From NCBI GenBank assembly GCA_013433145.1, contig CM024177.1:10930610-10994609 (forward strand): a stretch of DNA of 64,000 nt. The letters run 5' to 3'. Shown piece after piece: positions 22,862 to 34,913 of the stretch. Under the pieces are notes generated by a model. The model was not told the DNA's origin and did no database searches. It saw only the letters and a list, made by a program, of their open reading frames with translations. How positions within the stretch are numbered: position 1 is the first letter of the stretch; each line of letters begins with the position of its first letter. Position numbers and translations under genes: made by a program. This DNA comes from Ascaris suum (Eukaryota; Nematoda; Chromadorea; Rhabditida; Ascarididae).

Positions 22862-24818
22862 TCATTGGCACGACTCATCCATTGAGTTTTGTTGCCATTC
22901 TACAAGACAATTATGCCGTGTGCTATCACTTGAAAACAATCTTTTCTCCCAAGTCATCACAGTCGGATCCGGAGTATCAATAGCTCGACAAGGGGTTTCA
23001 AGAATCATTCCATGCACGACATCGATTGTTCCAGGAATATCGGATATAATAAGTGGAGATTCTTGCACAATTCAGTTCAGCATCAACTGCGAAACGAATT
23101 TCCTGAAAAAGAACTTCATAGTGGACGGCATTTGTAATATTGTATTCAACGGTATTGACATCGAATTTTTTTTTTAAATTTACAAATTTATTCAGAAAGA
23201 AACTACTTCATAAACCTCTTTGCATTTAAGAGTACTAAATAACCGATCGAGCAGCCGAGTTTTAAATTCTCACCAAGATTTCGGAATACGGTGGCATATA
23301 CTGGACTTTTAATAGAGAACGGAAGACAGTGAGGGCAAATTTCAATCACAAGTTAAATATTACGAGAGTCTAGGAAGGCAGAGACGGAGAAATTCAAAAA
23401 TCTTGGCATATCGTGATTAATCGCAAAAGCCGTTTAAGGTTCGATTATTTCACAAACGACAATTCCCATCTGAACGACTACAATTATATTCGTTAAACTA
23501 TGTGAGAAATATTCGGAAAGAATCGTACTATATTTCAGTTTTGGAAATGTATCAGTACTTCATATAACTTGTTCTTTTAAACGAAAGTAAGAGAAAATTC
23601 TACCGAGGATACTGTTTGAAAGTGTGAGAAACACAGTCGAGCACCGCCACAATGTCAATCCACGGAATCCACGTCAAAATTCCTTGAGATATATTCGGAA
23701 AGAATCGTACTGCTTCGTATTTGACTACTCAAAGCGAAACACTCGTATTCATTAATGACAATGTAACTTTTCGAATGATGCATTATCCGTTAGTGTTCTA
23801 TCTGTATATCCCGGACAGAGACAGTCACCCTCATAGTTCCTGGCTCGTGTAGGCATTGGTTGTGCTCTTGCCGGACACGGTAGAATAACGCTTCCGTTGA
23901 CATTTACAGCAACTGTTTTCACCTGTAATACCACAATTCCACAGCGCTCTCCGTAGTTAACTGTTGTGTAAATCCGGGCGATTGAAAGATATATTTACAT
24001 AACTTGTATCAAACTATCACGTTCAATGACAACACTTTTGACATTAGTGCTATATTTCATAACAGAAATGGGTAGATTTTCGAAATAATGGCGACGACAC
24101 TGGCAACCTACATCACTAAATTGTTCTCGAAGCGTGCCAGATTTAGAAGTTGGCGAAGAGCTGCAGCGTATAACACAATGAACTCAAGAAACCAATATGA
24201 CGGTAATGACAGTGTGGGGATGGAGGGCGGGAGGCATTGGAAAATTCCAAAGAATCGAATTTTGGAAATGTGATGCAAATAAATATTTCTGATAGCTGTT
24301 TTGGCAAATTTTAAATGAAAGATCCGAAACCCCATCAGCAACACCTCGTAAGAGCGTTCATGAGAAGAAATAAGGGTGCAGTATTCGTCCAATATTACCT
24401 CGGTCCAACCTATTTCTTTTATCAATAGTGATAATGGTATCTCATAGCGAGCAGGATACGCGATGAGACAATAGTAACATTGGTAATAGAAATACCGGCA
24501 AAATTTCGGTGATATTCCGGCACGGTAATAAGACCATGAGCTCGGTAATATTTCATTTCAGTAGATGGTGATAACCACTAGTTCATACCTGACCGGAACT
24601 CTCAATGGTTGGCTCAGTACGAATATTTAATAGGACGATTCGTTCATCAAGACCAACTTCGTTTTCAGGTCGATGCAATTGGCCGGCACTCGGAATCGTC
24701 AAAGATCCATCCTTGTTTAAGATTCCGTCCGTGAAAACTTCATCGTTCAGATACATGAGCGTGAAATAATACTTTACAGCATATTCCCCATCGAAATCAT
24801 GCCCAGAAGTGACGTCAT
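22862..24818 (-). CDS. Ig-domain-like protein, partial (three candidate exons)
   Basis: Candidate minus-strand exons: 24818-24589 (acceptor TGTGAG, donor CAG/GTATGA, 76 codons; includes FTLMYLNDEVFTDG and DGSLTIPSAG), 23922-23829 (acceptor TATTACAG) and 23061 to about 22862. Exon 2 starts in phase and reads VAVNVNGSVILPCPARAQPM, the B-strand cysteine and C-strand proline pattern of Ig I-set domains as in hemicentin-type matrix proteins. Exon 3 reads ETPCRAIDTPDPTVMTWEK, the same Cys...Trp pattern. Exon 2 to exon 3 is phase-consistent if the donor at 23828 (GTGACT) is used. Both ends are unresolved: no start and no convincing end. The product would be secreted or extracellular by family, but no signal peptide is in view. 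It could also be a decayed gene. Confidence 0.45.
23509..23711. repeat. 21-base exact direct repeat
   Basis: ATATTCGGAAAGAATCGTACT occurs at 23509-23529 and again at 23691-23711, 182 bases apart, in the intron between the second and third Ig-like exons. Confidence 0.9.
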
Positions 24819-25346
24819 CTCACAGAATTTTTGGTGCGATGTTGCTTGTTAATTCACACCCCCTCCCTTCCTTGGAGAACGATACAATGAAGCACTTGCA
24901 CCAATTTTTTAAGAGACGATTGTACTGTATTTTCACACGAATTATGGCCTCAAACTTGATAAAATAACTGAGTATAATAGTGATAAAATAATTTGCTGCA
25001 CTGGAAATGAGGCAAGGATGTAGAAAAAGTATAAGTGCTTGACGCGATGATATCACTGCTGTCTAATGATAACTTTTTTCTATCGTGCAATATCCAGAAA
25101 TGCAAAAATGCCTCCATCAGAAGGAAACTGCACGCTGTGCTCAGAAAAGAACTATCAACAAATGCATCTACTCAAATTCTATGCGATACTTCAATCAAGC
25201 TCTATAAAACAAATCTCACTTTCATATATCAGCGCGCTGACGATGACGAAAATCAACGTAGGCTATCCATCAGGCCGCATTCTTGCAATACGGTGCAACA
25301 GCATGCCATTATGATATTAGAGGTGCCATTATGACATGCGTAATAC

Positions 25347-26552
25347 TTGACTTCATCGACCTTGCGTGCTTCAGCGATCGCCTTCTCAGCATCATATAGT
25401 TTCTGCTCGAGATCATACCGCGGTGCTTTGCAGCTGAAATTACCTTCATTTTTTTGGTTGGCAAACTTGGGGCTACAAAATAATCGCGGACAAAGCTCTA
25501 AAGGAAAGAAAGATTAGCTTGGTTCGGCTGAGCTGAAACATTTGAAAATTTTGTAGGAAAGAAACTCTTTCGGAACGATGGAACGCTTCATAGAGAGGAT
25601 AACGACTTGTGTTGCCTAGCTGAACAATAGCAAAAAGAGTATAGTCGCCTCATCTCTCTTCCCCCCCCCCCCCCCCAACTCACACTCTTCACTCTCCCCC
25701 TTGCAATTTCGACCGAATCATCGGCATATTATCTCCTCTCGTAACCCGCCGGTCCCAGCAATTTTGTCGGTAGCTAACTATTCGGTGCACTGCCTTCCCC
25801 TAGAAATTGTTCATTTTTAATATAACATTTGAAGATTATTGTGTCATTTGCCACTGAGGAATCTGCTCGAGTGCGCCATATTCCTCGTCTGGCCTTCGTA
25901 CGCTTATCGCCCTCAGTTGATCGTTTTTTTACGCAGTCTCCTTCAATGATTCCATCCTTCTCTTTCACAATATTACCGAAGCAGCTGCTCTGCAATGCAG
26001 CTTTTCTAAAATGCACTGCGATGAATAAAAACATCTCAGGGCATGCATACGGGCTCTTAAAACACAGTTTCAAAAAAATGGTTTAAAAATGGTTCTGAAA
26101 ACGCCTACCACACATTAACGATCACCAAACCCACTGCTTATCCACCATTTCCATATGTGCTCAACTATCAATCATAAGCATCGCAGTAACGATACGGACA
26201 ACACCATAAAACGTTTCCGTTACTTACTAAGGCTGTCTACTCAGGCCAACCTAGGAAGATTTGTTAGATTCAACTTTTATGATTATTTCTTTCGGGGATC
26301 CGATTTACTTTGGCAAAGTTCGTCGTTCGTCTTTCGCTTTACCAAATGAGCCACGAAAGCCTTATCATGCGATAAACCTTAAGCGCACATCAATTATAAC
26401 ACACTTCATGAAACTGTGCGTCAGCTTGAAACCCCATTTTTACATGTTGTTGGCATCATTCAGCCATCAGCTCTGAACTTGTTCAGCTCATCGATCACTC
26501 GATTCTTCTCGCTGATCTCGTCCACCAATCGATCGTTCTCTGCTTGAGGCCA
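25347..26552 (-). pseudogene. Decayed copies of the coiled-coil exon pair
   Basis: Exon Y-like 26552-26460 (AENDRLVDEISEKNRVIDEL) and exon X-like 25433-25347 (YDLEQKLYDAEKAIAEA, ending VDEVKY) continue the X-Y-X-Y-X order of the adjacent gene. The Y copy is 84 bases where its paralogue has 82, so it enters out of phase, and its donor reads GATGGC where the paralogue has GTGAGG; it then meets a stop. The X copy is 87 bases against 86 and an in-frame TGA appears when read from its acceptor. Both therefore look like broken duplicates, although use as alternative terminal exons is not excluded. Confidence 0.5.
25661..25676. repeat. C16 homopolymer
   Basis: Run of 16 C within a pyrimidine-rich stretch upstream (in minus-strand terms, downstream) of the decayed coiled-coil exons. 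Length is error-prone in assembly. Confidence 0.9.
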
Positions 26553-26995
26553 CTGAAATTCGATCATTAGCGTAACATAATATACTATAGAGGGTTACTT
26601 CACATGACAACTCCCATTTCTATCATATAACGCAGAAAAATGTAACTCTACAAGTGAGAAGAAAAAACATTAGAAAATAATTTTCTGATCGCCGAAAAAG
26701 GATGCTTCGATTTTTTGTGCACTGTACCTTTCCGCTCACGTCAGTCTGCTTTCTTGATTCTCCAGATGTCACATACAGTAGGCAGTCGCTTGAAAAGCAA
26801 CAGATGACGTTGGGATCGATCAACTGAGTCAACAAAAGAAATAAAACACGTTATGCAGAAATACTGTCACGCTGCAATGTAGGAAGCCTTACACCAAAAT
26901 TTTTTAATGACAGGCATATAGCTACACAGACTCTACTAATATCGAGCGACTTAAAGTGGTTTATCCGCCGTGGAAGATTTATTGAAGTGACATAC

Positions 26996-28933
26996 TTGAC
27001 TTCATCTACGCTAGGAACGTGAGTGACTGCTTTCTCCGCATCATCCAGCTTCTTCTCAAGATTCTGCACGGTCTCTTGCAGCTGAAAAATGCTTATTACA
27101 GTGACTTCCGCAACCACAACTTCATGGATATACTTCAGCAAGCAATTTCCACTTTGAAAAGGAAGATTAAGAGGTTAGAATGGAAGGACTTTCTGCAAGG
27201 ACGTTAGAACGAAGTGGGGATGGGCGACCTGAGGAATGACTGAAGAAAGCGAACGCCGGGGTATCAAGGTAAGCGACTAACCTGGAAAAGAATCATAGCC
27301 AAGTTGTGCTGTCCGAAAATGTGGTTGGGCTTCGTCAAGGGTTGAAGCCAACTAATTTCCAAGCAGCCGATCAATCTGGAACGACTGCACCTTGAAAGCA
27401 TGTAAACAATTAAAAGAGTTGGTAGGCAAACGGGTCAGAAGACTTAAATGCCGAGCAATCGCACTCCCTGGCCGCTGGTCATTGGCTTTGGCAGTCTCAT
27501 GTAAAAAACCGTATCTACTGATGCCTGGTGATATTCACTTCAATGCCTATTCTGTAGAATGAAGCAGCTTGCTTTTATTCCAACCAACGAACTCCATACA
27601 GTTTGATTCATCTAATCCACTTCAAGTTTTCAGCGGTAATTCCCTGCTTTAAGGCTTTCATCATTTTTGCGACACACATACTCCACTCAACATCCAAGAA
27701 GCGGCAACAAATCAACAAATCTTGCAAATGTTGACTGTGTACGTCTTTGTTAACGTCGTAAACATGCGGCGGCGTAGAATACTCAGAATGATATAATTAC
27801 TCTGAGGTCCCCTATCAACCTGCATAGATAAGCATAGCAGGTAAGTACTCACTCTTCCTTTGATACGAGAAAATACAGTTGAAAAAGTTTGAGCAAAAAG
27901 TTCCCTCAGAACGTCTCACCATTCAAAATGTTGCCTAGCTGATCCGCTCGCTGAGGGCATCGGCTGGTGTTACCCTCACAGTTCTAAATTCATCCACTTC
28001 CTTATTCAATGCATTGATCCTTTCGTCCTCCTCCATTACGGCATTCTCGAGACCGCTTGCTCTGTAATATTAAAGGAACAAATTCTTGATTACGAATAAA
28101 TGAATAAAATGTAAAAATATCTAGAAATAAAATAGTATCATATATGCACCCCTATTGGGGGTGCCCAAATATATCCTTAAACTGGTTCGTTTATTTAGTA
28201 AAAACGTTTGTTTGCTTATTTCATAGACTTCTTGCACACCCATCCTCTATGTTTCAATTGTTAGCACGCATAAACAATATGCATAAAACTGAGCGATTTG
28301 CTGCTACGCAAATTTAGAGCTCTCAAATTGCTCTACAGATAGCGGAAATTATGTTACTGGCGAAGAAGGCTCTTTTATTTTCCCACGAGGGTGAAAGAGG
28401 TCCGTACGCACATCTCTCAGCTCCTTCCCCTTCCTCTACGCGAATCTCATTCTACGATTTGAGGCTTCAAACAAGTTGGGAATTATTTCATGGAATACAC
28501 CAATCAACAGTTCCCTTTTGATTAATAGGTAATAAAGATAAGTTCAAAATCGCAACTTCAAAAATGATAGTAATTAGAGTGGGCGCGTGCGGCATTAACA
28601 ACGTTCAAAGTACTTCATATCGTCGACTTTTGGTGCGTCGGGAAGTGCCCGTTCAGCATCGTGCAATTTGCTCTCTTCATCTAACTGAAATTATCAATTG
28701 CTGTTTATAGACTTGTATAGCGAATTGAAAATCTGCCCACTTCATACATCTCGGTACCTATCAGCACAACGAGAGTGGAGAAAAAGAACCATTGGCTCAA
28801 TTTGCACATAATGATTTCAAAAGAAAGCGAGTATTGAAGCACGAAAGCCCTTCAACAAATTTATCAGCTGCAAAACACAGCTCGACACGAATAAACCTCA
28901 CTTACCCACATCCATATCCATAGACCCTTCCAT
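26996..28933 (-). CDS. Small coiled-coil protein with two alternating exon types, 5' part
   Basis: Candidate exons: 28933-28910 (ATG; MEGSMDMD), 28684-28614 (LDEESKLHDAERAL...PKVDDM), 28061-27980 (SGLENAVMEEDERINALNKE) and 27081-26996 (LQETVQNLEKKLDDAEKAVT...VDEV). Acceptors are TTTCAG or TTACAG, and codon phases match throughout if the first donor is GTGGGT at 28909; the better GTAAGT donor three bases further would break phase. The exons alternate between type X (leucine-heptad segment ending VDEVK, split after AA) and type Y (acidic segment ending DEFRT). Heptads and E/K/D richness predict an alpha-helical coiled coil. A TTGCTTCAG acceptor lies 26 bases upstream of the ATG. I recognise no named family. 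The 3' end is unclear because the next copies are decayed (see the array at 25347-26552). Confidence 0.5.
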
Positions 28934-28970
28934 TGATTTCTTTTCTTTTGAGGTCACTTCTGAAGCAATA
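28934..28970 (-). promoter_or_regulatory. Candidate trans-splice acceptor of the coiled-coil gene
   Basis: TTATTGCTTCAG ends at 28960 on the minus strand and is followed by a 26-base leader and the ATG at 28933, the layout expected for spliced-leader addition in nematodes. It could also be a normal intron acceptor. Confidence 0.4.
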
Positions 28971-29169
28971 ACAAGCATGAAATAAGCACGTGCTCACTTT
29001 TTCGAAAATCTTCTAGTCATTACTCATCGTGAGAAAACGATTCAAACAGAATAATAGTGATGATCAACGAGACACAGGGAATTTTCGATCATTTTAACTG
29101 GACAGGATGCAGCTGGATTTTTTATCATATACAGCGTTGGGTAATTGAAAAGAAAAACTTGGGGGAGGA

Positions 29170-29660
29170 TCTAAAATGATGTCATTGTTACCTGACATCT
29201 CCCCTTTTGAACAAGATGGCTCAAAAAAAATTGATGATTTCTACGTCTGTTGCTTCCGTTTGTACCAGCAGTTACGCCGTTGCCGTCTACGAGACGAGAC
29301 GAATTGAAGTTTGGAGTCTGGTGACTGCTTATATGAACGCACCAACCACGAAGAACCGTTACAAAGCACACAATGTCAAATGGGTTTGAAACACCCAGCC
29401 GTATAAGCAGAGAAGATGCGCAATATGACAGAGCAAATAACAACAGATATCACAGGGGTCCACTTGCAAGAGGAGTCGTTCCACAACATCACGGGAGAGA
29501 GGACTCGCAGCACGGTTGGTCGTTCATCACAATAGTACCCTTTCACAAATAGGGCTTCCTTTCGGCATTTCGGGCGTAACTTAGGACATAGAAATCTGCA
29601 GCTGTGACCGTAACTCGGATAGGTATTGACGTCCTGGACCAAAGCTTGATCTCTCATTCA
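29170..29660 (-). other. Open minus-strand segment with a possible membrane helix
   Basis: The frame 29657-29376 is open for 93 codons. It has a cysteine-rich part (GHSCRFLCPKLRPKC) followed by a hydrophobic stretch (TPVISVVICSVILRIF) that could span a membrane. No splice borders or family support it, so it is recorded only as a candidate. Confidence 0.2.
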
Positions 29661-30459
29661 TAGGACGAGTCGCCACTCGCGGTCATGTGATTTGAGCCTG
29701 GACATTTTCACATGTGTATATCAAAGTATCAAAGTGTATGACAACTGAAATATAACATCAAACTGAACCTCTGGGGAGGTTTCGAGAGTTGATTGTTGAA
29801 GAGGATGGCAGAGGGGTGAGGGAGGGGGATATTATACTGAAAAGGATTCTGCACCAAAGATTTTGGGAACTTTAACCAACGACGCAGCAGTATATGGAAT
29901 TCCTCGAAAACTGAGAAAAGCCTTTCTTCTTACTTCAGTCGCGGGCACTAGAGTCACCGGGGAAGGCGCAAATTACATAAGTGAGGACTGATCGTCTCCA
30001 ATTTTGGAGCGCATAGGGTTAGCAAACTACAGAGGTGCTTACCGATGGGGTGGACAGAAAAGCGAGGGATTGAGATTTTGCGGCATGTGGGTTTCACTTC
30101 ATTCTTTAGAATATTGTTATTCAGCGATGATCTGATGATCGGACCAACCGACTGAACAGTTACCAATAAGCAAGGAAGTAATGCCTAATAATAAGTTCAC
30201 TGCATAACTGCTCAGCTTTTCAAATCTTCGGCCAAAATTTTCATCTGTTTTCGTAAACAGCTTGCTGCATTTAATAGAAAAGTGTCAGAGTTCTTTGCCA
30301 AAAATTCTTCCTCCTTAACTTCTCAATCAATTTTTTATGAAAAGAGCGTGGTCAGGATCTTCAAAAGTGCATCCTTCCTATTTCTACTGATGGAAAAATT
30401 CCTGTGGTTTGTTTGTAGGTAAGATTGCTTTGCTTTAACCATTTTCGGGGTGTGTTGCA

Positions 30460-30691
30460 TTACTCGCGAGCATCATTCGCAATTTTGAAATGATAGCAAA
30501 TTTTTGAATGCACTGAAGTAAGCATTATATGTGCAAAAAGAATGCGCATGTTTCGGTGATTAATGCATGCGGAAAGAAAACAGTACAAGACGTGTCGGCT
30601 TCGTGGTTTTTGCGGGGGAGGGGGCACCAGAGGCATGGCGCCGCTCTCCTCATAAATGGGTAGCTCCGTTCGAGCCGGATTAGTCATGAAG
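30460..30691 (-). CDS. Candidate first exon, proline-rich N-terminus
   Basis: An acceptor-like CATCACAG ends at 30692 and is followed by CTTC and an ATG at 30687. The peptide begins MTNPARTELPIYEESGAMP and continues VPPPPQKPRSRH, which reads like a real N-terminus. A possible donor follows (CAC/GTCTTG); without splicing the frame runs to a TAA at 30460. A TATA-like TATATAAG lies on the minus strand at 30755-30748, about 57 bases upstream. No downstream exon was matched with confidence, and no family is recognised. Confidence 0.35.
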
Positions 30692-30747
30692 CTGTGATGT
30701 TGACGAAAGTACAACCCCAAGAACCCTATAAAAGGGATAGCAATAAG

Positions 30748-30755
30748 CTTATATA
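30748..30755 (-). promoter_or_regulatory. TATA-like box
   Basis: TATATAAG on the minus strand, upstream of the candidate first exon at 30691. Position suits a core promoter, but A/T-rich octamers are common here. Confidence 0.3.
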
Positions 30756-30759
30756 GAGT

Positions 30760-33700
30760 CGGCGTTTAGTGCGTTACGATGCTGCAAAGAGGCTTGCTCG
30801 CCGTTTAGCAGTATCATTGCTCGCCGAGTGTTTCTTGTCTCGTGTAGATTTCTTTGATTATTACCCATTTCTGTATTAATGTGCTTGACTTGGAACGGTA
30901 TAACGTAAGAGGCCGTAGTGAGTTTACTATCTATGTTTTAACGGTCGTTTGAAATTGAATAATGAACTGCTTAGACTAGGTTAAATCACCAACGGCTGCC
31001 CTGATCCCTGCTTTAATCCTTTGAGAGCATGGAATTCTATAATTATCGTTGGAGACGTCGGCTCAGATGAAATGTTAGCTTCTTGTATTGCGCGACTTAA
31101 GTCCCAGACCATCGTCATAACCCTATGAAACGAGAAGTCTTTCGGTTGATAGAATTTGACTTGCTCTTCGTACTAGGAATAGTAAAGGGGCTTACAAGCC
31201 CAACAGTACAGTATTGATCTGATATTCCATTTTTCTGGGGTGTTGCTGTGTTTTGCTGGTTCGTGGTTCTGCGTTGTTGTGTTTTGCTGATTGGTAACTC
31301 GATGCTGTTGTGTTCGCTAATTCATAATTCGATTGCGATCGTATTGTTCTGCGCCCACTATGCACTGATAAAATGAAGGGGTTAATTACCCCAGTCTGAT
31401 ACGCCTTGATTTGGCTACTCTTAAATGTTGGTGCATTTTCGTTTTGCAACAATCTATATTTACTTAGTTCTGTGGTATATCTGAAGATTAGTTGCCTTCA
31501 TATGCGTAATGGTTTTTATATAAATTCTTATTGTTTCTGATTACTGCTCAATTTTTTTCGGAGGTAAGGAGTGCCATAGAGGATGAAAATATGGATGTGA
31601 ACGCGCATCAGCGAAATTCAACGCCTTCAGCGCTTTACTCTCTCAAAAATTGATGCGCCACGAAAATCGTGGCAGAAACTTTCAAGAATTACAGCTGAAA
31701 TATTTGCATGCCGGAGGTCGTGGTGCACGGCGCCAATAGATTTTGCGTGCATGTTAGAGAAAGGCGGAGGGGAGGAGGAGGGATGAGGAGAGATGAGGCA
31801 GTCAAGCAATGTGTCTCGGTTCTCTGCATTCTTAACGTGATGTCCTCAGCAACAATATGGCGATGATTCATTTCGGTATTCTATTACTCATCAAAGGCCA
31901 TTCAGACAGCTGCGCAATTCATTAATCGAAATAGAAAAATCTCACGACATCACTGGTACTCTTCGCATGAATTGACCCTTGTTCCAGCACCTTCCAGGTA
32001 CTTAACTGAAGAGTTCTTTCAGCTCTGTTTATGTGAACACAGGTTGCAAAGGAATTTCAGGAGGAGCGGGGGAAGGGTGTAGGAGAAGTTAAGCTTAATT
32101 CTCATATTCCTTGCCACAGCAGACTAATTACACAAACAACCATACGAATGATCATCGTTTACAACGCTTATAACCATATTGACCTCAAGCATCGCTTACA
32201 CACTTTATAAAAATGTATAACAGAATGCAATTGGTCGCTAAGCACAAAGGCAAATTTTCGACTGAAGATTGGTGTGAGCACATGATCGGAGTGAATGGGC
32301 ATTGCGTGCAACATCCGTTTCATGATTCCTCACCAATTCGTGTCTCCAGTTTTTGGTAGAAAAATATCCGTGGTCTAAATGCCCGTGGGTCAAGTTGTTT
32401 ATCCAGTTTTTATGGCTCATCGTCGTAGAAGCAGTGGAACACCGACTAGGGTAAAAAAGAACGCTTCCTTGTGCGAACTATTGAGTTTTTTACGCTCTGA
32501 TGCTGAGGTGGAAGCCTAATGTTGTGCAGGACGCTGTCGGAAGGTGCCGGCTCATGAATCTTAGATGTTCTCGAGTCGAGGTTACGCACATCGGCCCCGG
32601 ATCTCGGATATGCGAGCTCACGCATTTCCTTCCGATCCCGATATGCGCGCAATTTGGCAGCTGCAAGTACGTAGCCTCGGAAATCGCAGGCTTCACACCG
32701 CATATCGGGGAACTTCGCTCCGGATCAATCCGAGAACAACGCTAGCCTCTACTCCGCGGGCTTCATGCAACGTTGCAGAAAAATCGTCGCCAACCGAAGA
32801 GAAACCAGCCAACCTTCGTTTAGGTTTTGATGAGTAACAAAACAAAGTTTAGGTTTTGACGAGAAAACACCGATGACAATATCGGTTCCTGGTAGCGGGT
32901 TTGATAAATACCTGATTGCCCTTGCGAATTTCAGAACGTTGCTACCTTCAGGCAATTACGACACGTGTTGACAGCGCAATATTCAACCTCTCCAAAGCCA
33001 CGTTGACAGAATATATGGTACGAATCTTGTATGGTACGAATCACGTTGAAATCGACACAGAATATGAACAGTCGATAGTTGTATAGCAGCTTTTCAAAGT
33101 AAGGCCGGTTAAAGAAGCAATGCTGACTTAATTGGGGTAGTTTCGGTAAAGAAACAGCATCGGCTGATTTGATATAATAGGTCTCAAGCTGAGATGTGCT
33201 GATAGGAAAGAAGAGCACAAACCATATAATTAATGTTTTTCACACAAAAAAAACAGACTATTCTGTTGGAAAACGTTGTGCGCTCAGGAAACATCGCCTG
33301 TTTTACTGAACACAACCAATCAAGAACTGAGCTGATTTTTTGATGAACGTCATTAAGTGCCTGAGCCATTGAAATCCTTTATTAAGAATGATATTTACGT
33401 TTATGAGGTCTAGGTAGCTATGCCAAATGCTGTGCTAGAATTGAGTTTAAGCTTGTTATGCCGAAGATCTCCTTGAACGGTATGCTGGAACATTCGACGA
33501 ACAAAAATTGAGTGGAGTCTCGGCTTCATCATTTGTTTGGATGTCGAATTCAGTCTTTTAAGCCGACAGACATGGAGAAAGATGAACGCACGCACGTACG
33601 GAGATGAGAGGTTGCCATAATGATTTGCTCCACAGAATTTTGCAAAAGCGCATAGGAATAAGTGAGAACTGTCTAACACGTTGTGGTTATCGTTGCGTTT

Positions 33701-33900
33701 AGGATATCGACTTTTTTTGGGGGGGTTATGGCGTCACCTATTTCTTTCTGATTGAACATCATTTCGTTCATGACGCTGACCGGTAAAACCAAGCAACCAA
33801 CAATGGTGAAAACCTAAACTAGACGCATTTGTAACACAATGAATTCATAACACTATGGCAAGATGCAGCATGGCGTGCATTAACAGACGACTCCGTCCAA
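30760..33900. other. Mostly non-coding stretch with one GC-rich block
   Basis: No gene could be supported. A GC-rich block at about 32480-32760 is open on both strands (up to 90 codons) and contains short palindromic motifs such as CCGGATC and ATATGCGCGC; it looks like part of a dispersed repeat. A 13-base tandem (TATGGTACGAATC) occurs near 33014-33046. Confidence 0.35.
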
Positions 33901-33902
33901 AT

Positions 33903-34169
33903 TCAATGCTGCGTAGCACCACTTATTGAAGTCGAAATCCCCTTGTTTTCCAGCTCCCTCCATTGTTTTGCATCGCTACTTTGCATCGCTTCCAGAAGAC
34001 GTCCATCACCAGGTGCGGTTAACTCGGACAGCGCGTGGCTTGTCGCCGTGAACTCATGTGGGTCTTCATTCGTACCAGTAATTTCACGCTCGTCATTTCC
34101 GCGACTGTTACGCGAACGAGAGCCATCAACAACCGCGGCTTGTGGGCGCAGTTCCCTTGAACCAACATC
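33903..34169 (-). CDS. Candidate C-terminal exon, hydrophilic, unknown family
   Basis: The minus strand is open from an acceptor-like GAATTGTAG (ending at 34170) for 88 codons to a TGA at 33903-33905. The peptide is polar and protein-like: DVGSRELRPQAAVVDGSRSR, then NEDPHEFTATSHALSELTA, then DAKQWRELENKG. It has no ATG at the start, as expected of a terminal exon. Its phase-0 start would fit the phase-0 donor of the exon at 35317-35446 on the same strand, so the two may belong to one gene. No family recognised. Confidence 0.4.
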   Translation of the reverse strand, partial: DVGSRELRPQAAVVDGSRSRNSRGNDEREITGTNEDPHEFTATSHALSELTAPGDGRLLEAMQSSDAKQWRELENKGISTSISGATQH

Positions 34170-34896
34170 CTACAATTCCTGTGAGTTCAATATAAGGGTT
34201 TCCCAAAAGACGGGAAAAAAGCTAGCAATAGTTAGACATCGATGAGTGCCCTTGATAGTAGCGGGAAACTTGAAATGACCATCGAGATGACGGCTTCAGT
34301 TATAACCACATGCAGCAAATTTTTTACTGATGGGAAGTGACTCAGCAACACCGACAGAAATCGACAGCATGATAGGGCACCAAATCCCGAAATCGGCAAA
34401 ATCGCAAATTTCAAAGTCAGATTTGGAAATAAAAGATCTGCGGCATGAGTGCTTGTGACCGTAAAGGCATCGGAGCCGCTCATGTCCATCTTTTCTCAGC
34501 ATATGCGAGTTTCGACGGATGTCTGACGTCTCAAATTTTTATGTCACGTGTTCTCAAAACGATGCTGTAAAAGCGGCCGGTTTTAGCCGTTTCCACCGCG
34601 ATGATTAGTCAACTATTGTCAGTAAGCTCATTTATGAAAATTTGCATATACATCGATTGATTCAAAACGGAACGAATTTAATGCTGGAATGCGCTTTTTG
34701 AGAACGTGTTTTTTAGCGATCGCATAAATGAATTGTTGCTACAAGTAGCTTTATAGACCACCAATTTTTATCATGTTATGAATTTCCATGGGAACGAGGA
34801 TGCTGGAAGAGCGCTGAAAGAGAAAATGTGGTCTCCGAGTTGACTTTTTTGGTCAGCTTTGCGATGAGCAAAGTGAGTCGTAATTTGAAACTGTTC

Positions 34897-34913
34897 GGGG
34901 GGGGGGGGGGGGG
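34897..34913. repeat. G17 homopolymer
   Basis: Run of 17 G between the two candidate minus-strand exons at 33.9-34.2 kb and 35.3-35.4 kb. Confidence 0.9.
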
